Shown here: positions 16,913 to 26,476 of the stretch, in pieces
Layout of the letters: every line of letters begins with the position of its first letter
Position numbering within the stretch: position 1 is the stretch's first letter
Assembly: GCF_031191545.1 (NCBI RefSeq)
Contig: NZ_CP133472.1
Span: forward strand, 1,302,001 to 1,366,000
Direction: 5' to 3'
Length of the DNA stretch: 64,000 bases
Source: Schaalia odontolytica
Lineage (GTDB): Bacteria > Actinomycetota > Actinomycetes > Actinomycetales > Actinomycetaceae
Position numbers and translations under genes: made by a program
The notes under the pieces: model-generated
What the model was told of the DNA's origin: nothing
Database searches by the model: none
What the model saw: only the letters and a program-made list of their open reading frames with translations

Positions 16913-17683
16913 CTAGCGGCGCGCCAACGCGCAGGCCGCCGCGCCCACTGCGATGCCTGCGATGAAGGGCAACGCGACCTTTGCGGGAGTGGGAACCTCG
17001 CGGGGCAGGATGCGCACCGTGGATGTAAACGTGAGGGTGGGCCAGCCCTCGCGCTGAGCCATCTCGCGCAGGGCGCGGTCCGGGTTGACCGCGTAGGGAT
17101 GTCCGACGAGGCGCAGGAGCGGCGCGTCCGACACCGAATCCGAGTACGCCGAGCACTCCGACAGGTCCCAGCCGCGCGAGCGAGCCAGCTCCTCACACGC
17201 GTCCGCCTTGCCCTGAGCCTGATTGAAGTGCGTGACCTCGCCCGTGAAACAACCGTCGGCGTCGACCTCTGCGCGCGAGGCGAGGACCTCGTCCGCTCCC
17301 AGCATCTGCGCGATCGGTCGCACGACCTGCTCGACCGACGCTGAGGCGATGACGACGACGTCGCCCGCGCGCTTGTGCTGCTCGATGCGGGCCAGTGCCT
17401 GCGCGTAGCAGACGGGCTGAATCGTGCGTTCGAGGGCGTCCTCGACCGTGGCTTCCAGGAACGCGGCGTTCCAGCCGCGCCCCATGCGGCCCATCGCCTC
17501 GGCCATCTGTTCCATGCGCGACTCGTCCGCGCCCGCGAGCAGGTAGGGCAGATGAACGAAGACTGAGGCAATGGCGGTACGCCGATTCATGAGGCCCGCC
17601 TCGATGAACGGGCCGGACAGGGCCACGTTCGAGGACGTGTCGAGAATCGTCTTATCCAGGTCAAAAAAGGCCGCGCGTACCAT
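16913..17683 (-). CDS. HAD-IB family phosphatase
   Basis: 256 residues from ATG 17683 (GGAG 8 nt upstream). Motif I is AAFFDLDKTILDTSSN; motif II lies in VIASASVEQVVRP; the motif III/IV region is ECSAYSDSVSDAPLL with its metal-binding aspartates. This is a SerB-like HAD subfamily IB enzyme. The C-terminus ends in a hydrophobic helix (ALPFIAGIAVGAAACALARR), so it may be a tail-anchored membrane protein. The substrate is unknown (phosphoserine or lipid phosphate are options). It is a regular neighbour of Ssd/TadA in actinobacteria. Confidence 0.85.
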   Translation of the reverse strand: MVRAAFFDLDKTILDTSSNVALSGPFIEAGLMNRRTAIASVFVHLPYLLAGADESRMEQMAEAMGRMGRGWNAAFLEATVEDALERTIQPVCYAQALARIEQHKRAGDVVVIASASVEQVVRPIAQMLGADEVLASRAEVDADGCFTGEVTHFNQAQGKADACEELARSRGWDLSECSAYSDSVSDAPLLRLVGHPYAVNPDRALREMAQREGWPTLTFTSTVRILPREVPTPAKVALPFIAGIAVGAAACALARR

Positions 17684-17827
17684 GGCGTTTTCTCCAGCGT
17701 TGGCTTCATCCACAAGGATCCTCCGTCGGATCCCTTCTATGCACAGGGTGGCATTTTGGGTGGGTGTTGTCCACAGGGGCACGCTCGAGGGTGGACTGTC
17801 TGGGTGTCGGGGGCGCACCGTGGCTGC

Positions 17828-18835
17828 ATGAATACCCACGATGTCGAGGAGCCAAGCCCCGTCTCCCTCGTTGGCCTCGCCCCGCCGGACCTCGAGTATG
17901 CCTACGATGCGGTCGAGCTCGCCGGGGCACGCGTGTCTTCGAATCCCGCGTGCGCCTCCTTGGTCTTGGCGTCCCCGGGGGCGCCCGTGCCTCCGGGCAC
18001 CCCCTGCGTGCGCGTCGGGAATGGGGGACAGGTGAGTCTGCCCGGGGATACGTCCCTCCTAATCTCCCTGATCGCCGAGGCCGGCCACCGGTGGGGCGCA
18101 GCTGGCGCGGTGTGGGTGGTCGCCGGAACTGCGGGCGGGGTCGGCGTCACTTCTGTGGTGCGGCTGCTGGCGCGACAGCATAGGCGTCGCCGAGTCCGCT
18201 TGTGGCGCAGGCACGTTGATCGCGAACCCGGGTACGCGTGGGAGGGGATCGTTGTCGATGCGTCCGGGTCCGTGCCAGGGTTCGCGCGTGCCCGCGAGCA
18301 CGATTCTCCCGGCGTGCGCTGGGCCGACCTCGACGTACGTGAGGACTCCTATCTGCCGTCGCTGCGCGATCACCTTCCTATCGTGGGGGGAGTAAGGGCG
18401 CTCGTCGGCGACGCGCGCGGAGGGGCCAATGCGGACGACCCGCGGGTGGGTGCCGCCTGTCGGTCACTGCACGCGCCCCTCATCGTGGACGCGGGACGAT
18501 GGGATGCGCGCGCTGCGCACTGTGCGTCCGTCATCCACGCCGACGCTCTCGTCCTTGTCACGCGCTCGGACCTGGACGGCGCTGCGGCGATGGCCGCGAG
18601 CCTCGCATCCCATCCCCCTCCCTGTCCCGCGATCACGCTTGTGACATCAGGTAGTGGCAGACGCAGCTCGGGTTTAGGCGCGTGTGCGCCCCGCCCGATC
18701 CTGCGCGCCCCCACGAAGCCGGGCCGGGACCTGCGGTCCCTGCGTCGAGCGCTCTCGGCCCTCGCGCCGACGCCCCTGCGCGGGCGTTCACTGAGTCGCG
18801 ATCAGGTACCGGACCTGGGGGCGGCCCATGCCTAG
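17828..18835 (+). CDS. Ssd/CpaE-like septum/pilus placement protein
   Basis: 335 residues from ATG 17828. It resembles the actinobacterial CpaE/Ssd group (as Rv3660c), a MinD-like NTPase that accompanies Tad pilus genes. The deviant P-loop region VWVVAGTAGGVGVTSVVRLL (~residues 95-114) keeps the glycine-rich GTAGGVGVTS pattern but has no invariant lysine. Later, APLIVDAGRWDARA and ADALVLVTRSDLDGA fit the Walker B and switch positions. The first gene of a tightly packed + strand cluster, it overlaps tadA by 8 nt. Confidence 0.78.
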   Translation: MNTHDVEEPSPVSLVGLAPPDLEYAYDAVELAGARVSSNPACASLVLASPGAPVPPGTPCVRVGNGGQVSLPGDTSLLISLIAEAGHRWGAAGAVWVVAGTAGGVGVTSVVRLLARQHRRRRVRLWRRHVDREPGYAWEGIVVDASGSVPGFARAREHDSPGVRWADLDVREDSYLPSLRDHLPIVGGVRALVGDARGGANADDPRVGAACRSLHAPLIVDAGRWDARAAHCASVIHADALVLVTRSDLDGAAAMAASLASHPPPCPAITLVTSGSGRRSSGLGACAPRPILRAPTKPGRDLRSLRRALSALAPTPLRGRSLSRDQVPDLGAAHA

Positions 18836-19940
18836 TGCCCTGAGGCTCCTCGCGCGCGGTGCGTTACCTGCCCGCGCTGCCTCCGACGCGTCGCGCCCCG
18901 GGTGCGGTGCCCGTGAGGTCTCCGTCTCGCTCGAGATGATGCGAGCACGCCAGAGGGGCATGGAGCCTACGCTCGCCGATCTCCTCGACGACCCGGGAGT
19001 CACCGACGTGCTCATCAATGGTGCCCAAGCGTGGGTCGACAGGGGAGGCGGACTCGTGCGCGTCGACGCCGGCATCCGCGACGAGGCAGCCGCCCGCCAC
19101 GCCGCGATCCGTCTCGCGAGCGCCTGCGGGGCACGCCTCGATGATGCGAGCCCCGTCGCCGATGGAACCCTGCCCGGCGGCGTGCGCCTACACGCGGTTC
19201 TCCCTCCCGTCTCCGGGTCGGGGACACTCATCTCCCTGCGCGTGCTGGGGACCAAGCGCCTGTCGGTGGCGGACCTCGTCGCGCGCGGGACACTGCCCGG
19301 AGCGATCGGCCCGCTCCTGCGTACCCTCGTCGTCTCGCGGGCCAACGTCCTCGTCTCGGGAGCGACGGGAAGCGGCAAGACAACCCTCCTGAGCGCCGCC
19401 CTTTCCCTCGTTTCCTCCCGTGAGCGAATCGTGTGCATCGAAGAGGTTTCCGAGGTCGCGCCCGCGCACCCGCACTGCGTCCACCTCGTCGAACGAAAGC
19501 CAAATGTTGAAGGACGCGGCGCCGTCACCCTCTCCGACCTCGTGCGCGCGGCCATGCGCATGCGTCCCGACCGCCTGGTGCTTGGGGAGTGTCGCGGCAT
19601 CGAAGTACGTGACGTTCTGACAGCCCTCAACACGGGGCACGACGGGGGATGGGCGACCATCCACGCGAATGGGGCGCGGGAGGTGCCCGCGCGGCTCGCG
19701 GCCCTCGGCTCGCTCGCAGGCATGGGGGAGGGAGCTGTCGCTGCCCAGGCTGCCAGCGCCCTCGACGCCGTCCTCCACATGCGGCGCGACGCCGATGGGC
19801 ACCGATGGGTGTCCGAGGTTGGGGTGCTGACGATCGGGGGAGGATCCCTCGAATGCATTCCCGCGCTGCGTGCAACCTTTGACGGTCGAGTGACCACCCA
19901 CGAGGCGTGGGACCTCCTGGCGGGGAAGGTCGGGCTATGA
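18828..19940 (+). CDS. tadA: TadA/CpaF-type secretion ATPase
   Basis: 370 residues. An N-terminal domain (LADLLDDPGVTDVLINGAQ) precedes the ATPase: Walker A GATGSGKTT (about 177-185), an Asp-box-like IVCIEEVSEV, Walker B-like LVLGECRG, and a His-box region HDGGWATIHANGA. This hexameric ATPase drives assembly of Tad/Flp pili at the cytoplasmic face. It is shorter at the N-terminus than the ~450-residue classical TadA, as usual for the actinobacterial helicase-neighbourhood type. It overlaps the ssd-like and tadB-tadC genes. Confidence 0.9.
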   Translation: MPSALRLLARGALPARAASDASRPGCGAREVSVSLEMMRARQRGMEPTLADLLDDPGVTDVLINGAQAWVDRGGGLVRVDAGIRDEAAARHAAIRLASACGARLDDASPVADGTLPGGVRLHAVLPPVSGSGTLISLRVLGTKRLSVADLVARGTLPGAIGPLLRTLVVSRANVLVSGATGSGKTTLLSAALSLVSSRERIVCIEEVSEVAPAHPHCVHLVERKPNVEGRGAVTLSDLVRAAMRMRPDRLVLGECRGIEVRDVLTALNTGHDGGWATIHANGAREVPARLAALGSLAGMGEGAVAAQAASALDAVLHMRRDADGHRWVSEVGVLTIGGGSLECIPALRATFDGRVTTHEAWDLLAGKVGL

Positions 19941-21202
19941 GGTGGGGCGTCGGGTGGCTTGACTACAGTGACGGCGGGAACGGTGCGATTGGGCAGATCA
20001 CCGGCCGCGCGGCCGTGTACGCGCTGTCGTTGTGTGCGCTGATCCTGGCTTTCCGCGCGCTCGCGGTTATCGTGCGCGGCCTGCGCGAGCGACGCATCGT
20101 GCGGGCGTGGATGCACCAGCCCGGCTCCTCCGACCTCGCCGCCGACGCGTGGAGGCGCAGACTCCGCCGCCTCGCGGGCCAGGACAATGGGGCGAGGCAC
20201 CGTGGCCGCTCCGCCACAGTACCGACGACGCGCGAGCTCTCCCTCCTGATCGCTGAGGTGGCGACTCGGCTGCGCTCGGGGGCACCGACGGCACAAGCAT
20301 GGTCGGCGTCCCTCGTACGCATAGGCGTCGGCTGCGTCCAGCGCGACAGCGACGACTACCCGCCGATCCTCGACGAATGGGCGTGCGAGCCGCCTCGCCG
20401 GAGCATCCAGATGCGCGCACGATCACCGGACGCAGCCGCCTCCAGGTCGGCTGCGGCATCCATCTCCTTGGCCTGCCGATTCAGCAACGGTCTCGGAGCG
20501 CCCCTGGCAGACATCCTGGACGCCATCGGGGACAGCGTGGATGATGCGCAAGCCGTCGAAGAGGCTCGCCGCGTTGCCTCCGCCGGTCCCCTCATGTCCG
20601 GGCGCGTCCTCGCCGCTCTTCCGCTGGTCGGCATCGTGTCGGCGCTCGCTCTGGGTGCGTCACCCTGGCATTTCTACACGGGTTCGACGGTCGGGAGGGC
20701 CTGCGCGCTGGTCGGAATACTCGCGTGGGCGGCCGGCATCGTCTCCTCCCGCAGGATCCTCGCGCGGGCCAGACGCTCCGGCTCCGATGCTGATGCCGCT
20801 CTGGCCTGCGACCTTGCCTCCGCCGGGCTTGCCTGCGGGGCTGCGATCCCACGCGTCCTCGACGCCCTTGCCTCGGCCAGCACGTGCGAGGCCCTCTCCT
20901 GGACGGCTCGAGCATTGCGGTTGGGAGCAGCGTGGGACGAGGCGTGGGAAGAGACCCCGGTGTGGACACATCCGCTGCGCGATGCCCTCGAATCCTCGTG
21001 GACCAGTGGTAGCGCGCCGGAGACGATGCTCGCGCGTAGCGCCTCATGGGAGCGGCGAACCCGCCTGACCGAGGCAAAAACACGCGCAGAGGAACTCGGC
21101 GTCCGACTCGTCGGCCCACTCGGGGTGTGCTTCCTCCCCGCTTTCCTCGCGCTTGGAATCGTGCCCCTCCTCGCCTCCCTCAGCGGAGGCATCGACATGT
21201 AG
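19937..21202 (+). CDS. TadB-TadC fusion, type II secretion F domains
   Basis: 421 residues, ATG overlapping the tadA stop (ATGA). A first membrane helix (VYALSLCALILAFRALAVIV) precedes a T2SSF-like helical domain (ELSLLIAEVATRLRSGAPTA ... FSNGLGAPLADILDAIGD), then two membrane helices (~residues 220-265), then a second T2SSF-like domain (DAALACDLASAGLACGAAIP ... SAPETMLARSAS) and a last hydrophobic pair near GVCFLPAFLALGIVPLLASL. TadB and TadC are normally separate; here they appear joined in one chain. They form the inner-membrane platform for pilus assembly. Confidence 0.8.
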   Translation: MRWGVGWLDYSDGGNGAIGQITGRAAVYALSLCALILAFRALAVIVRGLRERRIVRAWMHQPGSSDLAADAWRRRLRRLAGQDNGARHRGRSATVPTTRELSLLIAEVATRLRSGAPTAQAWSASLVRIGVGCVQRDSDDYPPILDEWACEPPRRSIQMRARSPDAAASRSAAASISLACRFSNGLGAPLADILDAIGDSVDDAQAVEEARRVASAGPLMSGRVLAALPLVGIVSALALGASPWHFYTGSTVGRACALVGILAWAAGIVSSRRILARARRSGSDADAALACDLASAGLACGAAIPRVLDALASASTCEALSWTARALRLGAAWDEAWEETPVWTHPLRDALESSWTSGSAPETMLARSASWERRTRLTEAKTRAEELGVRLVGPLGVCFLPAFLALGIVPLLASLSGGIDM

Positions 21203-21333
21203 TGCTTATCCACAGGGCCCTCGGCCGCTTGCCTGTTATCCACAGGGGAGTGAATCCGCGTGGAACCGGGACACCCGGGGCGCGCACACTGGCCCCACGC
21301 GCCGGTGGGCGCGGGAGATGAAAGGACAGATCA

Positions 21334-21609
21334 ATGATGATTATCGACAGGATCGAGGCTGCGGCCACGCGCGCGCAGCTCGCCGCGATGAGCGCCGCGC
21401 AGGATGCGGCACATCACCTCACGGCGAGTAGGGATAGAGATACCTCCCCTGAGCCGGCCGACCCGGAAGAGGGGGCCACGACGGTTGAGTACGCGATCGG
21501 GACGATCGCAGCCGCGGGATTTGCCGGGCTCCTCATCGTGATTCTCAAATCGGACGCGGTGCGGGCAGCCCTGGAATCCATCATCCAGGAGGCGCTGAAC
21601 ACCCGATGA
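21334..21609 (+). CDS. DUF4244 Flp-pilin-like protein
   Basis: 91 residues, with AAAGGA 8 nt before ATG 21334. The segment EEGATTVEYAIGTIAAAGFA carries the prepilin-like E-G-x-T-x-V-E-Y pattern followed by one membrane helix. That is the layout of DUF4244 proteins, taken as the major Flp-type pilin of actinobacterial Tad loci. The long leader before the processing site (about 45 residues) is typical of this group. The gene overlaps tadE by 4 nt. Confidence 0.82.
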   Translation: MMIIDRIEAAATRAQLAAMSAAQDAAHHLTASRDRDTSPEPADPEEGATTVEYAIGTIAAAGFAGLLIVILKSDAVRAALESIIQEALNTR

Positions 21610-21944
21610 CAGCTCACGACCACGGCTACGTCACCGTCGAGCACGCCATTGGCTTCCTCGCCGTCACGGCCGTCATCGGCGTCGTCGTCGCAGCGGCCCA
21701 AGCTGGGCTGACCGGTGCCTCCCTGTGCCAAGCGGTGCGCGAGGGCGCTCGAGCAGCATCGATCGGGCACGTTGATCCTCAGGCCGCGGCGTCGGCAGCC
21801 TACGCGCCGGGTTCCTACTCAGTCACGCGCTCGGATGGGTGGGTGACGGTGAGTGGGAGCGCACCCTACCGAGGTGCAGCCGGTTGGGTCGGCGGTATCG
21901 CCCGCTGCACGGTAACGACGATCGACGAGGGGTACCTGCCGTGA
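21606..21944 (+). CDS. TadE-family minor pseudopilin
   Basis: 112 residues, ATGA overlap with the pilin gene. GYVTVEHAIGFLAVTAVIGV has the TadE-like E-x5-helix signature; cysteines at SLCQ and ARCT may pair. TadE-type proteins are minor pseudopilins of Tad pili, membrane-bound with an outer C-terminal domain. The gene overlaps the next one by 4 nt (GTGA). Confidence 0.78.
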   Translation: MTAHDHGYVTVEHAIGFLAVTAVIGVVVAAAQAGLTGASLCQAVREGARAASIGHVDPQAAASAAYAPGSYSVTRSDGWVTVSGSAPYRGAAGWVGGIARCTVTTIDEGYLP

Positions 21945-22372
21945 CCAGTGGACCAGCCGATGGAAAGATAACTAGTTCTGGGGATGCCCTCAAGCGGGCC
22001 AGTGAGCCTCGCGCGCTCGAGGGTGAGGCCGGGTCGGGGACCGTCAACTCCGTGGGCTTGATTGCCCTCGCTATTCTTGTCGCGCTCATCATCGCGGGCG
22101 TGGGCGCTGCCCACCGCGCGTCGGTGAGACTGCAGGCGGTCGCTGACCTGGCTGCATTGGCAGGAGCGGAACACTCCATGACAGCTCCATGGGAGGAGGT
22201 CGGTGGGCGCCCCTGTCAGGCAGCATCATCCGTCGTCGCGGCGAATGGTGAAGAGCTGTTGTCCTGTGAGGTGAGGGGCAGTGATTGTCTCGTGGTCATC
22301 TCGCGGACCGTCAGAGTTGCCGGAATACCAATGACAATGAGAGCCCGCGCGCGCGGGGGACCGGGAGAATGA
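21941..22372 (+). CDS. helicase/secretion-neighbourhood TadE-like protein
   Basis: 143 residues from GTG 21941. A polar N-terminus with EGEAGSGTVNSVGLIALAIL leads into one membrane helix, then LQAVADLAALAGAEH, the segment shared by Rv3654c-like proteins that always lie last in this cluster. Three cysteines (GRPCQ, LLSCEV, SDCLVV) in the outer domain. Role in Tad pilus assembly inferred from position. Confidence 0.78.
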   Translation: MTSGPADGKITSSGDALKRASEPRALEGEAGSGTVNSVGLIALAILVALIIAGVGAAHRASVRLQAVADLAALAGAEHSMTAPWEEVGGRPCQAASSVVAANGEELLSCEVRGSDCLVVISRTVRVAGIPMTMRARARGGPGE

Positions 22373-22514
22373 AAATTCTCAGGAAATTGCCAGGTCTGTT
22401 CAATGGTTCCCACAGGTGGGGTCCGTACATTAATAGTCATCAAGCCAAGGGCGACACCCACAAAGGGTGAGCCAAGAAAGGGAACGCATCGGAAGACTTG
22501 CACTGTGTTGATGG

Positions 22515-22558
22515 GATACTCGAAGGGGTCGGCCTTATGGCCGGCCCCTTCGAGTATC
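22515..22558. terminator. bidirectional terminator, tad cluster/helicase
   Basis: A 20-bp stem with a single G-T mismatch (arms 22515-22534 and 22539-22558) and loop TTAT, flanked by ATGG and TAGC. It sits between the convergent tad cluster and helicase gene. Confidence 0.8.
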
Positions 22559-22576
22559 TAGCGTGGGGCGCGTGCG

Positions 22577-25282
22577 TCACGCGCCCGGTGCTCGCTCCTG
22601 CAAATAGGTGAGCAGCGTGATCGCTCCCTGTTTGGACAGGGGTTCGTTGCCGTTGCCGCACTTGGGGGACTGGACGCAGCGCGGGCACCCGGTCTCGCAG
22701 TCGCAGGAGGAGACGGCCTCGAGGGTGGCGGACACCCACGACCGGGCACTGGCGAAGCCGGCGAGCACGTGCCCGGCACCGCCGCGGAAGGCGTCATGAA
22801 TAAAGACGGTGGGTGCGCCCGTGTCGTCGTGCAGCTCGGTCGACAGGCCGCCCAGGTCCCAGCGGTCGCAGGTTGCGACGATGGGCAGGATCCCGATCAT
22901 CGCGTGCTCGGTGGCGTGCAGCGTGCCCGCCAGCTCCGCGGCATCGACCCCCATCGTGGCCAGCGCCACCGAGGTGAGGGTGAACCACGTGGATTTCGTG
23001 GGCAGCGTGTGGGTGGGCAGGAACAGCTCGGTGTTGCGAATGAACTCAAGCCCCGGTAGGCGAAGCAGATCGTAGTCGGTGACCCGCGTTGACACGTTCG
23101 TCGGCCCGTGATGCCACGCAACCGTGCCATCGCCGCACACGTACGTCTCCTCGATGGCGCACACCTCGACGCTCGTGTGGGTCGTCGCGCGCGTCCGCAG
23201 GGCAGTGCGCACCTCCTCGACCAGGGCGACGCGTGCGTCGTCGGCCCGCGCTGGCGGGACGATGATCGACGAGGCCTGGGCCCCCTCCCTTTCCTCCCTC
23301 CCGAGGTGGTCTGGTCCCCGGATGCCGCCCGGTGCCTCGGGCAGGAGTGTGCGCGGCCACCCCTGGGTGGCGGGAGCGGTGGGCGTGGTGAGGGAGCTGA
23401 GGCTCAAGACGTGGAAGGTGCGCCCCTGGTGGATGTAGATGGCGCCGGGGAAGACGTGTGCATCGGCGGAGGCCTGATCGATGGTGCCGACGACGGTGCC
23501 GCTGGCGGCTTCGACGATCTGGACGTCGCCCGCGCCGCCGCGTAGGTCGGTGAGGTCGGAGGGCCGCTCCGAGCGGGTGGCGTCCCAGAAGTATCCGGTG
23601 GGCCTGCGCTTGAGGTAGCCGTCGGCGACGAGACGCTCTGTGACTCCCCGCAGTCCCGGACCAAAATAGGTGATATCGGACGGCGTGATCGGTATCTCTG
23701 CTGCTGCGGCGGCGATGTGCGGGGCCAACACCCACGGGTTGGAGGGGTCGATGACGGACGCCTCGACCTCGCCCAGAATGTGTTCCGGGTGGCGTACCAG
23801 GTACGTATCCAGAGGGTTGTCGGAAGCGATCAACACGGACGTGCCTGGAGCTCCCGCGCGCCCGGCGCGGCCGATCTGCTGACGCAGGGACGCGCGCGTG
23901 CCGGGCCAGCCGACCGTGATCGTCGCGTCCAGCCCAGAGATGTCCAGGCCCATCTCGAGCGCCGACGTCGTGGCGAGCGCCCGCACCCCTCCCGTGCGGA
24001 TCGCCTCCTCGAGCGCGCGACGCTCCTCGGGCAGATAGCCGCCTCGATACGCGCCCACCCGACCCGCGTTCGGGGAACCACGGGCGGAGAGCCGGTCGCG
24101 CACTTGCGCGGCTACGGCCTCGGCTCCCGCGCGCGAACGCACGAAGGCGAGCAGCCGCGCGCCCTCCTCGACAAAGGCGGTAGCCAGGTTGGCAGCCTCG
24201 ACCCCGGCGCTGCGCCGCACGATCGGGACCTTGAGTGTGGCCGTGCCCGGTGGCGCGTCGAGCGCTGCCAGGAAGGAAGAGATGTCGACTTCGGACTCGT
24301 CGGCCATGATTGCGCCCTGCCACAGGACCAGCTCGTGGGTGCCCGCCGGCGAGCCGTCCTCGGTGATGGCCACCGCGTCGCGCCCGGTCAGCGCGCTGCC
24401 CACAGTCGCCGCGTCGCGCACCGTCGCGCTCAGCATGACGACCCGTGGGTCGGCGCCCAGGTGGTGAGCGACCCGCAGCAGACGACGCACGACCAGCGCA
24501 ATGTGCGAGCCGGTCACGCCCCGCCAATGATGCGCCTCGTCGATGACGATGAGGCGCAGCGACGCCAGGAAACGCGACCACCGCTGGTGCGAGGGCAGCA
24601 TCACGTAGTGCAGGAAGTCAGGGTTCGACAGCACCAGGTCCGCGCTCGCGCGTGCCCACTCCTTCGCCTCGCGAGGTGTGTCCCCGTCCACGGTCGTTGC
24701 GCGCACGCGGTGCAGCCGCTCATCGACGAGGCCGGGGCCACCTTCCGCGTTCGTGCTGCCCTGCGCGCGGACGGTCGGCGTGTCCCGCCCGAGCAGTGAC
24801 ACGAGCGAGGCCAGCTGGTCAGCCGCCAACGCCTTTGTCGGAGCCAGGTACAGGGCCGTCGGGCGGCGATGTATAGCTGAAATTCGCGACGAATCCTCGG
24901 CTTCGACCAGGTCGGAGAGAATTGGTGTCCATGCGGCCAGCGACTTGCCCGACCCCGTGCCCGTTGCCAACACAACGTCGTGGCCCTCGTGGAGCGCGTC
25001 CAAGGCGTCGCGCTGATGAATCCACGGGCGCTCAATGCCGCGGCGCGCCCACGCGTCCACGACCGCGGGCGAGACCCATGACGGCCACTGCGCGATCCGC
25101 CCCGTTCGCCCGGGAAGCGTCATGTGGCCGAGCAGCCGGTCATCCCCGGCGCTCAAGCGCCCCAGCACACCCAGAAGGTCGGTGGGAGAAGGAGAAGACT
25201 CGCCGCAGTGCGCCCGATCGGGAGACGCTGCCCCGTCCTCGTGCGAAGAGGTCTCCGAAGAGCGTGACAGGTCAGCGCTCAT
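22577..25282 (-). CDS. DEAD/DEAH-box helicase with C-terminal cysteine cluster
   Basis: 901 residues. Superfamily 2 helicase core: [20 protein letters not shown] then GTGSGKS (motif I), [13 protein letters not shown] (Ia), [10 protein letters not shown] (II, DEAH), MLSATVRD (III), and [16 protein letters not shown] with [10 protein letters not shown] (V-VI). The C-terminal MZB/DUF1998-type domain has [16 protein letters not shown], a four-cysteine zinc or Fe-S site. This is the helicase that gives the actinobacterial helicase/secretion neighbourhood its name and is related to the DNA-repair helicase MrfA. It overlaps the YbjN gene upstream by 11 nt. Confidence 0.9.
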   Translation of the reverse strand: MSADLSRSSETSSHEDGAASPDRAHCGESSPSPTDLLGVLGRLSAGDDRLLGHMTLPGRTGRIAQWPSWVSPAVVDAWARRGIERPWIHQRDALDALHEGHDVVLATGTGSGKSLAAWTPILSDLVEAEDSSRISAIHRRPTALYLAPTKALAADQLASLVSLLGRDTPTVRAQGSTNAEGGPGLVDERLHRVRATTVDGDTPREAKEWARASADLVLSNPDFLHYVMLPSHQRWSRFLASLRLIVIDEAHHWRGVTGSHIALVVRRLLRVAHHLGADPRVVMLSATVRDAATVGSALTGRDAVAITEDGSPAGTHELVLWQGAIMADESEVDISSFLAALDAPPGTATLKVPIVRRSAGVEAANLATAFVEEGARLLAFVRSRAGAEAVAAQVRDRLSARGSPNAGRVGAYRGGYLPEERRALEEAIRTGGVRALATTSALEMGLDISGLDATITVGWPGTRASLRQQIGRAGRAGAPGTSVLIASDNPLDTYLVRHPEHILGEVEASVIDPSNPWVLAPHIAAAAAEIPITPSDITYFGPGLRGVTERLVADGYLKRRPTGYFWDATRSERPSDLTDLRGGAGDVQIVEAASGTVVGTIDQASADAHVFPGAIYIHQGRTFHVLSLSSLTTPTAPATQGWPRTLLPEAPGGIRGPDHLGREEREGAQASSIIVPPARADDARVALVEEVRTALRTRATTHTSVEVCAIEETYVCGDGTVAWHHGPTNVSTRVTDYDLLRLPGLEFIRNTELFLPTHTLPTKSTWFTLTSVALATMGVDAAELAGTLHATEHAMIGILPIVATCDRWDLGGLSTELHDDTGAPTVFIHDAFRGGAGHVLAGFASARSWVSATLEAVSSCDCETGCPRCVQSPKCGNGNEPLSKQGAITLLTYLQERAPGA

Positions 25283-25760
25283 CGGCGCCCGGATTGACCA
25301 ACCCCAGCGCCTCGGAGGCGGACTCCTTCACGTACTGAATCGCCGCGATACCCGTCGAAATGCCCGACGAAATGGCGTCGCGCAGCTGCACGTCCGACAG
25401 GCCGGCTTCCGTGTCCACCACGAAATCCGCGAACACGCCCAGCGTCCCCTCCGCAGAGGTCGACGTGTACACCGTCGGGAAATACTTCTCCCGATTCCAG
25501 TTGTCGGCGGTCGCAAACAGTGCAGGCTCCGCGCTCTCGGCCGGCAGCTCTGACTCCCACAGCGCACGAATCGACAGGAAACGCCCCGCAGTATCGAAAG
25601 ACACCAGGAAGGGAACCTCGTCAAAAATGGCGCCTGCTGCGTGGCCCTTCTCGATCACGTCGAGCGCGTAGCCCATCGTGCGTACGGCCTCCACGACCCG
25701 CTCGAAATCCGCGGGGTAGGGGGTCACCTCATCCTCGGGCACCACGTACGGGACGTTCAC
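25272..25760 (-). CDS. YbjN domain protein 1
   Basis: 162 residues from GTG 25760, which overlaps the previous stop (GTGA). It resembles the YbjN/type III secretion chaperone-like fold common in actinobacteria: [34 protein letters not shown], and a C-terminal helix ([20 protein letters not shown]). Paired with a second YbjN protein and the helicase in one operon. Function unknown; such pairs have been linked to stress or bacterial sensory response regulation. Confidence 0.78.
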   Translation of the reverse strand: MNVPYVVPEDEVTPYPADFERVVEAVRTMGYALDVIEKGHAAGAIFDEVPFLVSFDTAGRFLSIRALWESELPAESAEPALFATADNWNREKYFPTVYTSTSAEGTLGVFADFVVDTEAGLSDVQLRDAISSGISTGIAAIQYVKESASEALGLVNPGADER

Positions 25761-26215
25761 AGCGACACCTCCCGACCCTGGGCATCCCAATCGACGAATC
25801 CGGGTAGCGCCACCTCAAGATCCGCGAAGAAACCCATAATCATCGACATGGACGTCTCGAAGAAATTGTCCAGCTGAGTCTGGGTCAGCCCCGACATCAC
25901 GACGACGTTGCACTCCGCGATGAGGCCATACTGAGAGCCGTCCTCCAGTGGGGCCACGTATGCCTTGGGGCCCGTGCGCGTCGAATTGCAGGCCGCGACC
26001 TCGCGAGCGAGCTCGCCGAACTGTTCCGGCGTGCGTGCAATCCCGCGCCACTGAGCCCGCAGCTGCAGGATCTGGGGGTTCGTCGCATTCCAGAAAAAAG
26101 CGGCGTTCGGCGTCAGATACGCCAGCTCGCCCTCGTTGTAGTCGCCGAAACGCACGTCTCGGGAACGCAACAAATCCCGAATGCGATCGGTGCTGACAGG
26201 TGAAGATGCAGACAC
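25757..26215 (-). CDS. YbjN domain protein 2
   Basis: 152 residues from GTG 26215, with GGGAG 7 nt upstream; the open frame runs farther but has no better start. DRIRDLLRSRDVRFGDYNEG, then FFWNATNPQILQLRAQWRGI and a C-terminal helix with LDNFFETSMSMIMGFFADLE. It has the same fold class as the next gene and is its distant paralog. First gene of the YbjN-YbjN-helicase operon. Confidence 0.76.
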   Translation of the reverse strand: MSASSPVSTDRIRDLLRSRDVRFGDYNEGELAYLTPNAAFFWNATNPQILQLRAQWRGIARTPEQFGELAREVAACNSTRTGPKAYVAPLEDGSQYGLIAECNVVVMSGLTQTQLDNFFETSMSMIMGFFADLEVALPGFVDWDAQGREVSL

Positions 26216-26427
26216 TGACAACTCCCGCGTGACACGTACAGAATCGGACACCCCCACTGTAACCGAGGCCCCACTCTCGCGCGCGCCCACCTTGTCCGAC
26301 AAGTTTCGACTGACGGCGTTGCCCGATCCTTGACGCGGCCGGGGTGTCAGGCGGTGCGGTCGGTCCCAATGTGCGATTGCCGTCGATTTGCGCCAAACCT
26401 TAACCAATCCACGCGCCAGCGTCTCGC

Positions 26428-26441
26428 TCCACTACAGTGGA
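26428..26441. promoter_or_regulatory. palindrome upstream of PAP2 gene
   Basis: TCCACT-AC-AGTGGA, a perfect 6-bp inverted repeat with a 2-nt centre, 35 nt before the PAP2 start in the divergent region. A dimeric repressor site is possible; no regulator is recognised. Confidence 0.3.
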
Positions 26442-26476
26442 CACGGCATGTAGCATCGACACGAACGGAGGACACC

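Noticed and set aside
22369-22470. A 33-residue frame overlapping the last tad gene stop (ATGA)
   Set aside because: The overlap suggests coupling, but the peptide has no recognisable feature and such overlaps arise by chance.
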